Source of the DNA: Pelagibacteraceae bacterium AG-404-N13
GTDB lineage: Bacteria > Pseudomonadota > Alphaproteobacteria > Pelagibacterales > Pelagibacteraceae
DNA: 64,000 nt
Assembly (NCBI GenBank): GCA_003216255.1
Contig: QCJD01000004.1
Span: forward strand, 18,854-82,853
Reading direction: 5' to 3'
The position numbers and the translations under genes were made by a program. The notes below the pieces were generated by a model, which saw nothing but the letters and a program-made list of their open reading frames with translations, was not told where the DNA came from and did not search any database. Numbering within the stretch: the first letter of the stretch is position 1; every line of letters starts with the position of its first letter. Shown here one piece after another: positions 10,850 to 19,931 of the stretch.

Positions 10850-11586
10850 TTATTACTGGAGGCGCTACAAGAATCGGGGCAGTAATTGCAGAAAAATTAT
10901 CAGGTCCAGGAAAAGAAATTGTAATTCATTTCAATAAATCAAAGTCAAATGCTGAAAAACTTAAAAAAGAGTTATCTAAAAATGGAACTAAAATTTATTT
11001 AGTTAAAGCCGACCTTGGCAAAGAAGAAGATATAAATAAAATAATAAAATTTGCTAAATCTAAATTAAAATACTTTGATTGTTTAATTAATAACGCTTCA
11101 CTATTTGAAAATGATAAGCTTGAAAATTTCACAACCGATAGCTGGGGTAAACATTTAAGAACAAATTTAAGAGCGCCAGCACTTTTATCAAAAGCATTTG
11201 CTAAAAATATTAAAGGGAAAAATAACAATATAATTAATATTATTGATCAGAGAGTTTTTAAACTAACTCCCTATTTCTTTTCATATACGATAAGTAAAAC
11301 TGGACTTTATACTCTTACTAAAACAAGCGCTATGAGCCTTGCTCCGAATATAAGAGTAAATGGAATTGCTCCAGGTCCTACATTAAAAAATAAAAGACAA
11401 TCTGAAAAACACTTCAAAAAGCAATACATGGCAACCCCTCTTAAAAGACAAGTAGATGTTGAACAAATCTGTAATGCCGTTGATTTTTTCATTAAAAATA
11501 GATCTATTACAGGACAGGTAATTTCAATTGATAGTGGTCAAAGTTTAAACTGGCAAACACCCGATATTATGGGAAGTAAAGAATGA
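10831..11586 (+). CDS. Pteridine-reductase / FolM-like short-chain dehydrogenase
   Basis: The 251-residue classical SDR probably reduces a pterin or dihydrofolate. Two features separate it from ordinary SDRs. The cofactor loop is TGGATRIG with Arg14, and the usual catalytic Ser is replaced by Asp139 (NIIDQRV) ahead of Tyr152 and Lys156 (YTISK). That N-x-x-Asp plus Tyr-Lys set is known from PTR1 of trypanosomatids and from E. coli FolM (dihydromonapterin reductase). [10 protein letters not shown] after strand 2 also resembles NADPH-binding PTR1 loops. folB lies two genes downstream. A role as the cell's dihydrofolate reductase is possible but inferred; no folA is visible in this window. Confidence 0.72.
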   Translation: MEANKIIITGGATRIGAVIAEKLSGPGKEIVIHFNKSKSNAEKLKKELSKNGTKIYLVKADLGKEEDINKIIKFAKSKLKYFDCLINNASLFENDKLENFTTDSWGKHLRTNLRAPALLSKAFAKNIKGKNNNIINIIDQRVFKLTPYFFSYTISKTGLYTLTKTSAMSLAPNIRVNGIAPGPTLKNKRQSEKHFKKQYMATPLKRQVDVEQICNAVDFFIKNRSITGQVISIDSGQSLNWQTPDIMGSKE

Positions 11587-12701
11587 AAAAAATATTTTTA
11601 TTAACATTTTGTTTATTAATAATTCCAAAGTTTGCTTTTGCATACGATTGCAGTGCAGTTGGTGGTAAAAGAATAAATAGCAGTGGTTTTGTCTACTTTG
11701 ATGGTCAAAAAGGAAAGTTTATTAAAGGTTTCGAAATTGAAGATCCTGCAAATAAAATAATTATGATTTTTAACTTTGGTGGATGGGGTAGTAAAAAAAA
11801 AGATAAAGGATTCTGTTTTCAAAAAGAAGAGGTAGAAGGTGTTTTAGGACAATTATCAGGAAGAAAAGTTAAAGGAAAAGAAATTGTTGTTTGGGCAAAC
11901 CAAGAACTTTGGAAAGCTGGAAATACAATGGGTATTACCACTAAGTGTGCAATGAAACATAAGTATAAAGGTAAAATGTTAGGCCATACTCCACCATGGT
12001 ATGAGTGCGTTTGGGGACCTCCAACTTATTTAAAAAAAGTAAAAACCTCAAAAAAAGATATATTGCAAATACCACCTTATGTAAGTAATTTTGCTTACAA
12101 GAATAGGGCAGCTTTAAATACTGCCATAGCAGAAATTTTTGTTCAAAAGGGAACTCCGAGAAATCAACTTTTCATTTCAGGTCACTCATGTGGTGCAATG
12201 GGAAGTTTAAGAATGGAATCGCTATATCCTGATGTATTTAATTCAGCTATAGCTTTGATGCCAAACTGCTGGGACAAGTCAGAACATTCTCAACTTAGAA
12301 AATGGGAATTAGATGAAATTAGAAGTGCAAAAAAAATTGATGCCTTAATTTTTCATTCTGAAACTGATGGAGAAATAGATTATCAAAGTGACTCTAGATA
12401 TTTAAAATGGATGGCAGATATTCCTGGAGCAAAATGGATTGAATTACCAAATCATAATAGTGAAGATGGTAAAGAAATCATTATTGACGGAAAACAATGC
12501 AAAATTAAGAAGAGAATGAGAGGTGGCTGGAAAATAAAACATAATCAAGATCTTGGGCATAAAAAGAAAGCCTGGACAATTGTTGATCCTAATGAAAAAA
12601 AGGAAATGATGAAAAAAGCTAGCGGACATTATATTCCCTATCGAAGTTGTTTTACCCCTTATCTTGATGATATAGAAAAATTTATTGAATCAAAAATTTA
12701 G
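11583..12701 (+). CDS. Secreted alpha/beta-hydrolase, esterase/depolymerase-like
   Basis: The 372-residue protein begins with a clear signal peptide ([20 protein letters not shown], cleavage about residue 20). The nucleophile elbow is ISGHSCGAMGS with Ser202. A likely acid is the Asp in FHSETDGEIDYQS and a likely base is a His in LPNHNSED or ASGHYIPY. Several Cys residues suggest disulfides in the periplasm. The layout recalls extracellular polyhydroxyalkanoate or feruloyl esterase relatives, but the substrate is unknown. It starts with a 4-bp ATGA overlap on the SDR gene and ends one base before folB, so it is embedded in a folate-related operon. Confidence 0.65.
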   Translation: MKKIFLLTFCLLIIPKFAFAYDCSAVGGKRINSSGFVYFDGQKGKFIKGFEIEDPANKIIMIFNFGGWGSKKKDKGFCFQKEEVEGVLGQLSGRKVKGKEIVVWANQELWKAGNTMGITTKCAMKHKYKGKMLGHTPPWYECVWGPPTYLKKVKTSKKDILQIPPYVSNFAYKNRAALNTAIAEIFVQKGTPRNQLFISGHSCGAMGSLRMESLYPDVFNSAIALMPNCWDKSEHSQLRKWELDEIRSAKKIDALIFHSETDGEIDYQSDSRYLKWMADIPGAKWIELPNHNSEDGKEIIIDGKQCKIKKRMRGGWKIKHNQDLGHKKKAWTIVDPNEKKEMMKKASGHYIPYRSCFTPYLDDIEKFIESKI

Positions 12702-12702
12702 T

Positions 12703-13128
12703 ATGAAAAAAAATAACCTTAAAATAGTTAAAATAGATAAAAACAAAGGTTTATTTAACTACGAAAAAAAAATTCTTATAAAAGATCTAATACTAGATTT
12801 AAAACTTGGCTATTATGATTTTGAGAAAATCAAAACACAAAAGGTTAAGTTTTCATTAGAGGTCGACTACGAAGATAAAAAACCTTCAAATGATAAAGAT
12901 CTTAAATCAATAGTTAACTACGCAAAAATTGTAAAATTAATAAAAAAATTGGTAAAAAATAAACATTATAACTTTCTTGAAACATTGGCCGAAGATGTTT
13001 TTGATGAGCTATTTAAAGACAAAAGAATTGATAAAATATCTCTTCGAATTGAGAAATTAGAAATTATGAAAGACTGCTCATCTGTTGGTATACAGATTTC
13101 TAAAAAAAGAAGCCATGCTAAGCTCTGA
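12703..13128 (+). CDS. folB: Dihydroneopterin aldolase
   Basis: The 141-residue enzyme cleaves dihydroneopterin to hydroxymethyl-dihydropterin and glycolaldehyde in folate synthesis. It shows the tunnelling-fold pattern: [19 protein letters not shown], then [14 protein letters not shown], the conserved [14 protein letters not shown], and the final strand [22 protein letters not shown] 12703 is chosen over an upstream TTG at 12685, because the TTG lies inside the preceding coding sequence while the ATG follows its stop by one base. The 3' end overlaps uvrC by 14 bp. Confidence 0.85.
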   Translation: MKKNNLKIVKIDKNKGLFNYEKKILIKDLILDLKLGYYDFEKIKTQKVKFSLEVDYEDKKPSNDKDLKSIVNYAKIVKLIKKLVKNKHYNFLETLAEDVFDELFKDKRIDKISLRIEKLEIMKDCSSVGIQISKKRSHAKL

Positions 13129-14950
13129 AACTGGAAAAGAAGTAATTAAAAAAGAACTACCCTTAATGCCAAAGCTTCCTGGGGTTTACAGGATGCTCAA
13201 CTCTAAAAACGAAATTCTTTATGTAGGCAAAGCTAAGAATCTTACTAATAGACTAAAAAGTTATGTATCAGAAAAAAATCACATTATAAGAACTGAAAGA
13301 ATGTTATCTCAAACAAAAAAGCTTGAGATAACTACTACTTCAAATGAAAGTGAAGCTTTGCTGTTAGAAGCAAACTTAATCAAAAAATATAAACCAAAAT
13401 ACAATATCCTCTTAAGGGATGATAAATCTTTTCCATTTATCTTCATTGGTAACAAGGAAAAATGGCCTCAAATAAAAAGACATAGAGGGAAAAAAAATAA
13501 AGAAGGATTTTATTTTGGTCCTTTTGCTTCAGCTGGATCAGCAAACTGGACAATAAAAATGATTCAAAAAATTTTTCATCTTAGGGTTTGTGATGATACA
13601 GTTTTTAAAAATCGAGAAAGACCATGTATTTTGTATCAAATCAAAAGATGCTCTGGTCCATGTGTTGGTTATATTAAAAATGATGAATATAAACAAACTG
13701 TAGAAGATGCGATTGAATTTGTTTCTGGTAAATCTAGAAAAATTCAAAAAAATCTTTCGCAACAAATGGAAAAAGCTAGTGAAGAATTAGATTTTGAAAG
13801 AGCTACAATTTTAAGAGATAGAATTAAATCATTAAATATAATTCAATCTTCCCAAAGAATTAATGAAGCAAATTTAATAGAAGCTGATGTTATTGCCGGA
13901 TATAAAGAGTCTGGAAAAACATGTATTCAGGTTTTTTTCTATAGATCAAAACAAAATTGGGGTAATCAATCTTTTTTCCCAAAACATGATCCTGATGAAA
14001 GTTTAAAAGAAATTTTAAATTCATTCATTTCTCAATTTTATGAAAATAAAAGTGTACCAAAATTAATAATCATTAATGAAGAAATTAAAGAAAAAACTTT
14101 AATCGAAAAAACTCTTTCAAAAAAAGAAAGTAAAGAAATAAATATTTCTGTAGCAAAAAAAGGATCTAAACTTAAAGTTATAAATCAAGCAATTAAAAAT
14201 GCTAAAGATAGCTTAAATAGAAAACTTTATGAAAGCCAAAATAACAGAGACTTGTTTGATAAGGTTGCAAAAAAATTTGATTTAGAAACGAATGTAAGTC
14301 TTGTAGAAGTATATGACAATAGCCATATTCAGGGAACTAATAGTGTTGGAGCATTAATTACTTTCGGAGAAGAAGGGTTTATTAAAAAAAGATATAGAAA
14401 ATTTAATATTAAAATAAAACAAAATGAACAAGATGATTATGGAATGATGAAAGAGGTTTTAAATAGAAGATTTAAAAAAGCCATCCAAGAAAAAGATAAT
14501 TATTTATCTTTTCCTGATCTTGTTTTAATTGATGGTGGTAAAGGTCAATATTCTACTGCCAGGGAGACTTTAAATGAGCTTGGGCTTCATGATATTCCAA
14601 TTATAGCTATTGCAAAGGGCAAATTTAGAAACAGTGGTGATGAAACTTTTTTTCATAACGGTAAAAGCTTTAAATTTCAAAAAAATGATCCAACTCTATT
14701 TTTTCTACAACGAATAAGAGATGAAGCGCATAGATTTGCTATCAGTGCACATAGAGCAAAAAGGAAGAAAGGGATTAGCAAATCTTTATTGGATCAAATA
14801 GAAGGTATAGGTTCTATTAGAAAAAGGGCCTTATTAAATCACTTTGGCTCAGCTAGAGCGGTAGAATCGGCAAGTTTGGATGAAATTAAAACTGTTGAAG
14901 GAGTTGAGGAAAAAGTTGCAAAAAAAATATATAATTTCTTTCACGAATGA
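13115..14950 (+). CDS. uvrC: UvrABC excinuclease subunit C
   Basis: The 611-residue nuclease makes both incisions in nucleotide excision repair. In order: the GIY-YIG domain ([23 protein letters not shown]), the Cys cluster [17 protein letters not shown], a UVR motif around [16 protein letters not shown], the RNase H-like 5' nuclease domain ([19 protein letters not shown] and [10 protein letters not shown]), and C-terminal helix-hairpin-helix repeats ([18 protein letters not shown]). The ATG at 13115 is preferred to a TTG at 13085, because the family begins shortly before LPGVYRM. Its stop overlaps pgsA by 4 bp (ATGA). Confidence 0.97.
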   Translation: MLSSETGKEVIKKELPLMPKLPGVYRMLNSKNEILYVGKAKNLTNRLKSYVSEKNHIIRTERMLSQTKKLEITTTSNESEALLLEANLIKKYKPKYNILLRDDKSFPFIFIGNKEKWPQIKRHRGKKNKEGFYFGPFASAGSANWTIKMIQKIFHLRVCDDTVFKNRERPCILYQIKRCSGPCVGYIKNDEYKQTVEDAIEFVSGKSRKIQKNLSQQMEKASEELDFERATILRDRIKSLNIIQSSQRINEANLIEADVIAGYKESGKTCIQVFFYRSKQNWGNQSFFPKHDPDESLKEILNSFISQFYENKSVPKLIIINEEIKEKTLIEKTLSKKESKEINISVAKKGSKLKVINQAIKNAKDSLNRKLYESQNNRDLFDKVAKKFDLETNVSLVEVYDNSHIQGTNSVGALITFGEEGFIKKRYRKFNIKIKQNEQDDYGMMKEVLNRRFKKAIQEKDNYLSFPDLVLIDGGKGQYSTARETLNELGLHDIPIIAIAKGKFRNSGDETFFHNGKSFKFQKNDPTLFFLQRIRDEAHRFAISAHRAKRKKGISKSLLDQIEGIGSIRKRALLNHFGSARAVESASLDEIKTVEGVEEKVAKKIYNFFHE

Positions 14951-15531
14951 AATTTAAATTTCCAAATTATCTGACAATAGGAAGAATAATTATTGTACCT
15001 ATATTTGTTTTTGCTTTTTATCTACCTGGATTCTATGGCGATGTAATTCCATTCGCTTTATTCGTAATTGCATCTTTTACAGATTTTTTAGATGGATTAT
15101 TAGCGAGAATGTATAAAGAAGAGTCTAAATTAGGAGAATTATTAGACCCCATTGCAGACAAAATTATCGTAGCAACCGCTTTAATATTATTGGTTATGGA
15201 TGGCACTATTAAAAATTACGAGGTAATTGCTGCAATAATAATTTTAACAAGAGAAATATTGATTTCTGGTTTAAGAGAATTTTTAGCAGGAGGAAGAATT
15301 AAGCTTCCCGTATCCAATTTAGCAAAAGCAAAAACATTTTTACAAATGTTTGCAATTTCAGCACTATTAACTGGAGAAACTGGAAATAAGATTATTAATT
15401 TTCAAGATTACAACGCTCAAACTATAGGAATGATCTTACTTTGGTTATCAGCTTTTTTAACTTTGTTTACTGGTTACGAGTATCTTAGAAAAGGTATAGA
15501 TCACGCTATATCTGAGGATAATAAAAGTTAA
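14947..15531 (+). CDS. pgsA: CDP-diacylglycerol--glycerol-3-phosphate 3-phosphatidyltransferase
   Basis: The 194-residue integral membrane enzyme makes phosphatidylglycerol-phosphate, the first step to phosphatidylglycerol and cardiolipin. The CDP-alcohol phosphatidyltransferase motif is exact: Asp46, Asp49, Gly50, Ala53-Arg54, Gly63, Asp67, Asp71 (D-x2-DG-x2-AR-x8-G-x3-D-x3-D). About five or six hydrophobic segments are visible. It follows uvrC with a 4-bp ATGA overlap, an arrangement common in proteobacteria. Its stop is shared with convergent ilvE through the self-complementary TTAA at 15528-15531. Confidence 0.95.
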   Translation: MKFKFPNYLTIGRIIIVPIFVFAFYLPGFYGDVIPFALFVIASFTDFLDGLLARMYKEESKLGELLDPIADKIIVATALILLVMDGTIKNYEVIAAIIILTREILISGLREFLAGGRIKLPVSNLAKAKTFLQMFAISALLTGETGNKIINFQDYNAQTIGMILLWLSAFLTLFTGYEYLRKGIDHAISEDNKS

Positions 15532-16409
15532 GCAGCTTTTTTCTTTCTAACTAGTTTTCCGTAGCTAGAAGATAAATCTATTATTAAATCACACACTTTA
15601 TAATTGTTTTCAGCAATTTTAGAAACTGGAGTAATTTCTGCTGCAGTTCCAGTTAAAAAACAACCAACAAAATTTGGCAATTCATTAGGTGAAATTTTTC
15701 TTTCGTGAACTTTAATATTTTTTGATTTTGCAATATCAATTACAGTTCTTCTTGTTATGCCATCTAAGAAGCAGTCCGGGATAGGAGTATGTAATTCACC
15801 ATTTCTATCTTTAAAAAAGACATTTGCACTAGTTGACTCCGCAACATTACCCTCGTGGTCTAACATTAATGACTCACTATAACCTTGTCTCTCTGCTTCG
15901 TGTTTGGATAGAGTACATATCATATATAAACCAGCAGCTTTACTATCCCAAGGAATAGTATTTGGGGCAGGTCTTCTCCAATTTGAGATATTTAATTTTA
16001 TACCTTCAACTTTTAATTTTGGATCAAAATAGTCACCCCATTCCCAAGTTGCTATTGCAGTATTAATTTTTGTTTTTTGTGCAGAAACACCCATCATTTC
16101 ACTTCCTCTCCAAGCAAATGGTCTAACATATCCATTTTGAACATTTTGGATTGAAATTATTTTTTTACATGCATTATTAATTTCTTCCTTTGTATATGGA
16201 ATTTTAATATCCATCCTTTGAGCTGAATGATAAAGTCTATCTGTATGTTCTTCTAACTTAAAAATTTCACCTTCATACACTCTTAATCCTTCAAAAACTA
16301 AGCTTGCATAATGAAGTCCGTGACTGATAACATGTAGTTTTGCATCCTGCCAATCAACTAGTTCATTGTTGTACCAAATTTTTCCGTCTCTTTTGTCGAA
16401 GGGTATCAT
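15528..16409 (-). CDS. ilvE: Branched-chain amino acid aminotransferase
   Basis: The 293-residue fold type IV PLP enzyme does the last step of Leu, Ile and Val synthesis. Family marks are HGLHYASLVFEGLRVYEGEIFKL, the Lys-containing DSKAAGLYMICTLSKHEA, the ESTSANVFFK loop, and a C-terminal FLTGTAAEITPV. The open frame continues upstream to 16562, but that extra 51-residue piece is hydrophobic, unrelated to the family, and overlaps the divergent MarR gene. The ATG at 16409 (protein start MIPFDKRDGKIWYN) is therefore used. The 61-bp gap to marR would hold both promoters. Confidence 0.94.
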   Translation of the reverse strand: MIPFDKRDGKIWYNNELVDWQDAKLHVISHGLHYASLVFEGLRVYEGEIFKLEEHTDRLYHSAQRMDIKIPYTKEEINNACKKIISIQNVQNGYVRPFAWRGSEMMGVSAQKTKINTAIATWEWGDYFDPKLKVEGIKLNISNWRRPAPNTIPWDSKAAGLYMICTLSKHEAERQGYSESLMLDHEGNVAESTSANVFFKDRNGELHTPIPDCFLDGITRRTVIDIAKSKNIKVHERKISPNELPNFVGCFLTGTAAEITPVSKIAENNYKVCDLIIDLSSSYGKLVRKKKAA

Positions 16410-16436
16410 ATGATTTTTTTTTTTTAAAAAATATAT

Positions 16437-16456
16437 TTGTATATATAATATGTCAA
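16437..16456. promoter_or_regulatory. Possible MarR-type operator in the ilvE/marR divergent region
   Basis: The 20-bp element TTGTATATATAATATGTCAA is an imperfect dyad ending in TTG and CAA, the layout of many MarR-family boxes. It contains a TATAAT (16444-16449) usable as a -10 box. It lies between the starts of ilvE (16409) and the MarR gene (16471). AT richness makes chance dyads likely, so this is a weak call. Confidence 0.25.
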
Positions 16457-16470
16457 TATAACTTACCAAT

Positions 16471-16914
16471 ATGAAAAAAAATTTATATTTAAAAGACCAA
16501 GAATTAAAACAATATATAGAAAAAATATTTATAGGATACAGAGAAACTGTCTCAGATGCCAAAAAAATATTAGATAAATATTCTATAGGTGTGGCACATA
16601 ATAAAGCAATTCATTTGATATCTTTGTATGAAGGAATAACTATTTCTGAACTTCTTAAAAAATTGAAGATAACAAAGCAAAGTCTAAACAGAGTTCTTAA
16701 AGATCTAATTAAGTTAAATGCGATCAAGTATAAAAAGAACGAGACTGATACAAGGATTAAACATGTTTTTTTAACAGAAGATGGAATAAGATTGTTTAAT
16801 GAAATTTTTTCAAGACAAAAATCAAGAATATACAAGGCTTTTGTAAATTCAGATCACAAAGAAGTTATTAGTTTTGATAATGTTTTAAAAAAAATAATAA
16901 ATGGAAAAATATAA
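16471..16914 (+). CDS. MarR-family transcriptional regulator (PetP-like)
   Basis: The 147-residue winged-helix protein has the MarR DNA-binding core: ISELLKKLKITKQSLNRVLKDLIKLNAIKY (the recognition helix region, about residues 55-85) followed by the wing KNETDTRIKHVFLTEDG. Dimerisation helices occupy both ends. It overlaps the response regulator by 14 bp and is divergent from ilvE. A MarR gene directly before an OmpR-type regulator recalls petP-petR of Rhodobacter capsulatus, which is needed for cytochrome bc1 expression. That match is by gene order and family, not by proven orthology. Confidence 0.85.
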   Translation: MKKNLYLKDQELKQYIEKIFIGYRETVSDAKKILDKYSIGVAHNKAIHLISLYEGITISELLKKLKITKQSLNRVLKDLIKLNAIKYKKNETDTRIKHVFLTEDGIRLFNEIFSRQKSRIYKAFVNSDHKEVISFDNVLKKIINGKI

Positions 16915-17578
16915 AGCTCATATTTTAGTAGTTGATGATGATGATGGAATAAGAGAATTAGTTAAACAGTTTCTCAATAAAAATAATTATCTTGTTACAA
17001 CTGCACAAAATGCAGAAGACGCTCTTGAGAAAGTAAAGATAATTAAATTTGACTTAATTGTATTAGATATAATGATGCCAGGAAAAAGCGGTTTGGAATT
17101 CACGAATGAAAATAAAAAAAAACTAGATACACCAATTATATTGCTAACAGCAAAGGGAGAGGCTTCTGATCGTATTGAAGGATTAGAAATTGGAGCTGAT
17201 GATTATTTAGCAAAGCCATTTGAGCCAAAAGAATTAATTTTAAGAATAAAAAATATTTTGAATAAAACAAAATTTGAGAATTCAAAAAGAGTAATTGAAT
17301 TTGGAAGTATTAAAATAGATTTAAATAAATTGTTTATTTATAGAAATCAACAAAGTTTAAAAATTAACAATACCGAAAAGATAATTTTAGAAAAAATGAT
17401 CAATTCCCCTGGAAAAATTTTTCAAAGGGATGAAATAGGTGCTTTAATTGATTTAACTAAAGAAAGATCTATAGACGTAATAATTACAAGATTAAGAAAA
17501 AAAATTGAAGAAAATCCAAAAAGTCCAAAATATCTTCAAACAATTAGAGGAGAAGGATATGTTTTATGGATTGAGTAA
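16901..17578 (+). CDS. OmpR-family two-component response regulator (PetR-like)
   Basis: The 225-residue regulator has an N-terminal receiver domain with acidic pocket Asp12-Asp15, phospho-acceptor Asp56 (LIVLDIMMPGKSG), Thr in LLTAKGEA, and Lys105 in DDYLAKPFEP. The C-terminal OmpR winged helix ends in TRLRKKIEENPKSPKYLQTIRGEGYVL. Full length with no missing residues. It overlaps the MarR gene upstream by 14 bp and the kinase downstream by 20 bp, so all three form one operon. Streamlined genomes keep few two-component systems, so this one probably controls broad envelope or respiratory functions. Confidence 0.93.
   Translation: MEKYKAHILVVDDDDGIRELVKQFLNKNNYLVTTAQNAEDALEKVKIIKFDLIVLDIMMPGKSGLEFTNENKKKLDTPIILLTAKGEASDRIEGLEIGADDYLAKPFEPKELILRIKNILNKTKFENSKRVIEFGSIKIDLNKLFIYRNQQSLKINNTEKIILEKMINSPGKIFQRDEIGALIDLTKERSIDVIITRLRKKIEENPKSPKYLQTIRGEGYVLWIE
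17546..17556 (+). promoter_or_regulatory. Shine-Dalgarno that decides the kinase start
   Basis: AGAGGAGAAGG lies 3-13 bases before the ATG at 17559 and inside the 3' end of the response-regulator gene. It is an unusually good ribosome-binding site for this window. It supports starting the kinase at 17559 rather than at the upstream TTG 17505. Confidence 0.6.
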
Positions 17579-18875
17579 ATTATTAAAAAACTTGCTTCCA
17601 AAAAGATTATTTTATAGAGGTCTTCTAATTGTTGCAATTCCAATCTTGGTTCTGCAAGTAACAATAACTCTAGTTTTTTTTGATAGCTTGTGGATTAAAA
17701 CAAACAAAGGTTTAGCAAAGTCTTTGGTAAGTGAAATTGTTACAATAATTGATATTTATAACAATGAAAGTGAATACAATAAAAAAATTGTAACAGATTT
17801 ATATAATAAAAACTTTAGTTTTAAAGTTAGATTTTTAGAAAACGAGAAACTACCAGATATAAAAGTTGAAAGATGGTTTAGCCCAATGGATAGAACCTTA
17901 AGAAGAGAATTGAAACCAAAATTTAACGAATATTGGTTTAATACAATAGGTAATAAAGAAATTGTAGATTTAAGAATAAAATTTAGAGATGGGGTTTTGC
18001 AAATTTTTTTTCCAAAAGAAAGAATACAAACTTCATCTATTCGTATATTTGCATTGTGGATTACACTTCCAGCAATTTTGATGATAGCTATTGCTATTAT
18101 TTTTCTAAAAAATCAAACAAGGCCAATTATAAAACTTGCTGAAGCATCAGAAAAATTTGGAAGAGGTGAGGAGATTGATGAATTTAGACCATCAGGAGCA
18201 CTGGAAATTAGAAAAGCAGGATTAGAATTTGAAAAAATGAGAAGTAGAATTCTAAGACATTTAAACCAGAGATCTGAAATGCTTTCAGGTATTAGTCATG
18301 ATCTTAGAACGCCATTAACAAGGATTAAACTTCAGTTAGCGATGATTAAAGACAAAAATTTGTCAAAGAAATTAACTGAAGACGTTGATGAAATGGAAAA
18401 AATGTTAAATGAATATCTTCAATTTGCCAGCTCTGGTGCTAAAGAAAAAACTGAAACTTTTGATTTGTCTGAACTTGTTGAAAATATAATTAATAAGTAC
18501 GAAAATCCTAATATTTCAAAGGATTTTAAAAAAAGAATATATTTTAATGGAAGAAAAAATTTAATCCAAAGAAGTGTAAATAATTTAATAGATAATTCAA
18601 TAAAGTATGGAGAAAAAACAAAGCTGATATTAGAAAAAAAAAAATCAAATATATTTATATCAATTGAAGATGATGGTCCTGGTATCCCAAAATCAGAATA
18701 CGAAAATGTTATCAAGCCATTTTATAAAATAGATAAAGGAAGATCAGAAACGAAATCAAGTGTAGGTCTTGGATTGTCAATTTCCTCAGATATAATAAAA
18801 TCACATGGAGGTGATATTAAATTTGCAAAATCAAATTTGGGTGGCTTAAAAGTTATGATTTCTTTGCCCGTTTAG
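17559..18875 (+). CDS. Sensor histidine kinase, EnvZ-like
   Basis: A 438-residue membrane kinase paired with the OmpR-type regulator. Two membrane helices (about residues 21-42 and 162-182) frame a periplasmic sensor of ~120 residues. Then come a HAMP linker, the H-box ISHDLRTPLTRIKL with phospho-acceptor His247, the N-box NNLIDNSIKYG, G1 EDDGPGIPKSE, the F-box region VIKPFYKID and G2 VGLGLSISSDIIKSHGG. The ATG at 17559 has a strong Shine-Dalgarno sequence and overlaps the regulator by 20 bp. The 3' end overlaps the convergent BMFP-like gene by 23 bp. The signal sensed is unknown. Confidence 0.93.
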   Translation: MFYGLSKLLKNLLPKRLFYRGLLIVAIPILVLQVTITLVFFDSLWIKTNKGLAKSLVSEIVTIIDIYNNESEYNKKIVTDLYNKNFSFKVRFLENEKLPDIKVERWFSPMDRTLRRELKPKFNEYWFNTIGNKEIVDLRIKFRDGVLQIFFPKERIQTSSIRIFALWITLPAILMIAIAIIFLKNQTRPIIKLAEASEKFGRGEEIDEFRPSGALEIRKAGLEFEKMRSRILRHLNQRSEMLSGISHDLRTPLTRIKLQLAMIKDKNLSKKLTEDVDEMEKMLNEYLQFASSGAKEKTETFDLSELVENIINKYENPNISKDFKKRIYFNGRKNLIQRSVNNLIDNSIKYGEKTKLILEKKKSNIFISIEDDGPGIPKSEYENVIKPFYKIDKGRSETKSSVGLGLSISSDIIKSHGGDIKFAKSNLGGLKVMISLPV

Positions 18876-19107
18876 TTTTCTTCGAAGATTTAGGTCTTTT
18901 TAATTCATTTATTTTTTTTTCTAAAGAGCTGACTCTTTTGTTTAAAATTTCAAATTCCTCTTTACTTGTTAGCTTCATTCTCATTATTATTTCGTCTCTT
19001 TTTGATTTCAGTATATTAATTATTTCTTCACTAAGATCTTTGTAGTTTAATAATCCCTGCTCTATAAGCTTGGCAAATCTATCGAGAACAAATCTTGATT
19101 TTGACAT
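18853..19107 (-). CDS. UbiK/BMFP-domain accessory protein (YqiC-like)
   Basis: This 84-residue protein has an amphipathic N-terminal helix (FVLDRFAKLIEQGL), then KLTSKEEFEILNKRVSSLEKKINELK, a C-terminal coiled coil, and a very basic tail. This matches the brucella membrane fusogenic protein family, whose members include UbiK, a ubiquinone biosynthesis accessory factor that trimerises and binds membranes. The start is divergent from lgt (47 bp apart). The 3' end overlaps the kinase gene by 23 bp. Confidence 0.8.
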   Translation of the reverse strand: MSKSRFVLDRFAKLIEQGLLNYKDLSEEIINILKSKRDEIIMRMKLTSKEEFEILNKRVSSLEKKINELKRPKSSKKTKRAKKS

Positions 19108-19154
19108 AATAGTTATTTAACAAAAATATAATATATTTATAATAAAATTAATTA

Positions 19155-19931
19155 ATGTTTATCAATAATTTTGATCCTGTTGCATTTCAAGTATTTTCTT
19201 TCGAGATCAGATGGTACTCTTTGGCATATATAGTAGGCTTAGTTGTTGGATGGATATACTGCAATAAATTTTTAATAAAAGACCAAGAGAAAAAAAATCA
19301 ATTTGATGATTATATCACATATATTATTATTGGAATAATACTAGGTGGACGATTAGGCTACGTAATTATTTATAATCCATCATACTATTTAAAAAATATA
19401 ATCGAAATTCCAATGATATGGAACGGCGGCATGTCTTTTCACGGAGCTGTAATTGGAGTAATTATATCGACAATATTTTTCTGTAAAAAAAATAATCAAA
19501 ATATCTTTTATTATTTAGATTTAGTTGCATTAAGTTCGCCGATTGGAATATTTTTAGGAAGAATATCAAATTTTATTAATTCTGAATTGTATGGAAGAGA
19601 GAGTGATATTTTTTGGTCAGTAAAATTTATACAAGTTGATAATTTAAATCGACATCCATCCCAAATTTATGAAGCTATTTTTGAGGGAATTATTTTATTT
19701 ATAATTTTAAACTTTTTTTACAAAAAATATTCTGAAAAAAATGGTTTGATTTCATCTTTATTTGTTATTTTTTATTCAGTATTTAGGTTTATTATAGAAT
19801 TTACTAGAGAGCCTGATACTCACATTGGTCTTATATTATTTGGTTTGAGTATGGGGCAAATTATAAGTGGTATATTTTTCATTGCAGGTACAATTTTATT
19901 TTACAAAAGCTATGTTTCTGAAAAAAGGTAG
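19155..19931 (+). CDS. lgt: Prolipoprotein diacylglyceryl transferase
   Basis: The 258-residue, seven-helix inner-membrane enzyme transfers diacylglycerol from phosphatidylglycerol to the lipobox Cys of prolipoproteins. The Lgt signature GRISNFINSELYGR is present, with GGMSFHGAVIGV before it (essential His region) and HPSQIYEA after it. It opens a run lgt-midA-pgeF-prs-rplY-pth-ychF that is widely kept in alphaproteobacteria. The next gene starts 20 bp before the lgt stop. Confidence 0.96.
   Translation: MFINNFDPVAFQVFSFEIRWYSLAYIVGLVVGWIYCNKFLIKDQEKKNQFDDYITYIIIGIILGGRLGYVIIYNPSYYLKNIIEIPMIWNGGMSFHGAVIGVIISTIFFCKKNNQNIFYYLDLVALSSPIGIFLGRISNFINSELYGRESDIFWSVKFIQVDNLNRHPSQIYEAIFEGIILFIILNFFYKKYSEKNGLISSLFVIFYSVFRFIIEFTREPDTHIGLILFGLSMGQIISGIFFIAGTILFYKSYVSEKR

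Noticed and set aside
12685-12702. TTG start for folB
   Set aside because: It lies inside the hydrolase coding region; ATG 12703 is one base after that stop and gives a normal family length.
16410-16562. 51-residue upstream extension of ilvE in the same frame
   Set aside because: It overlaps the divergent MarR gene, is unlike the aminotransferase family, and a better ATG with the family N-terminus lies at 16409.
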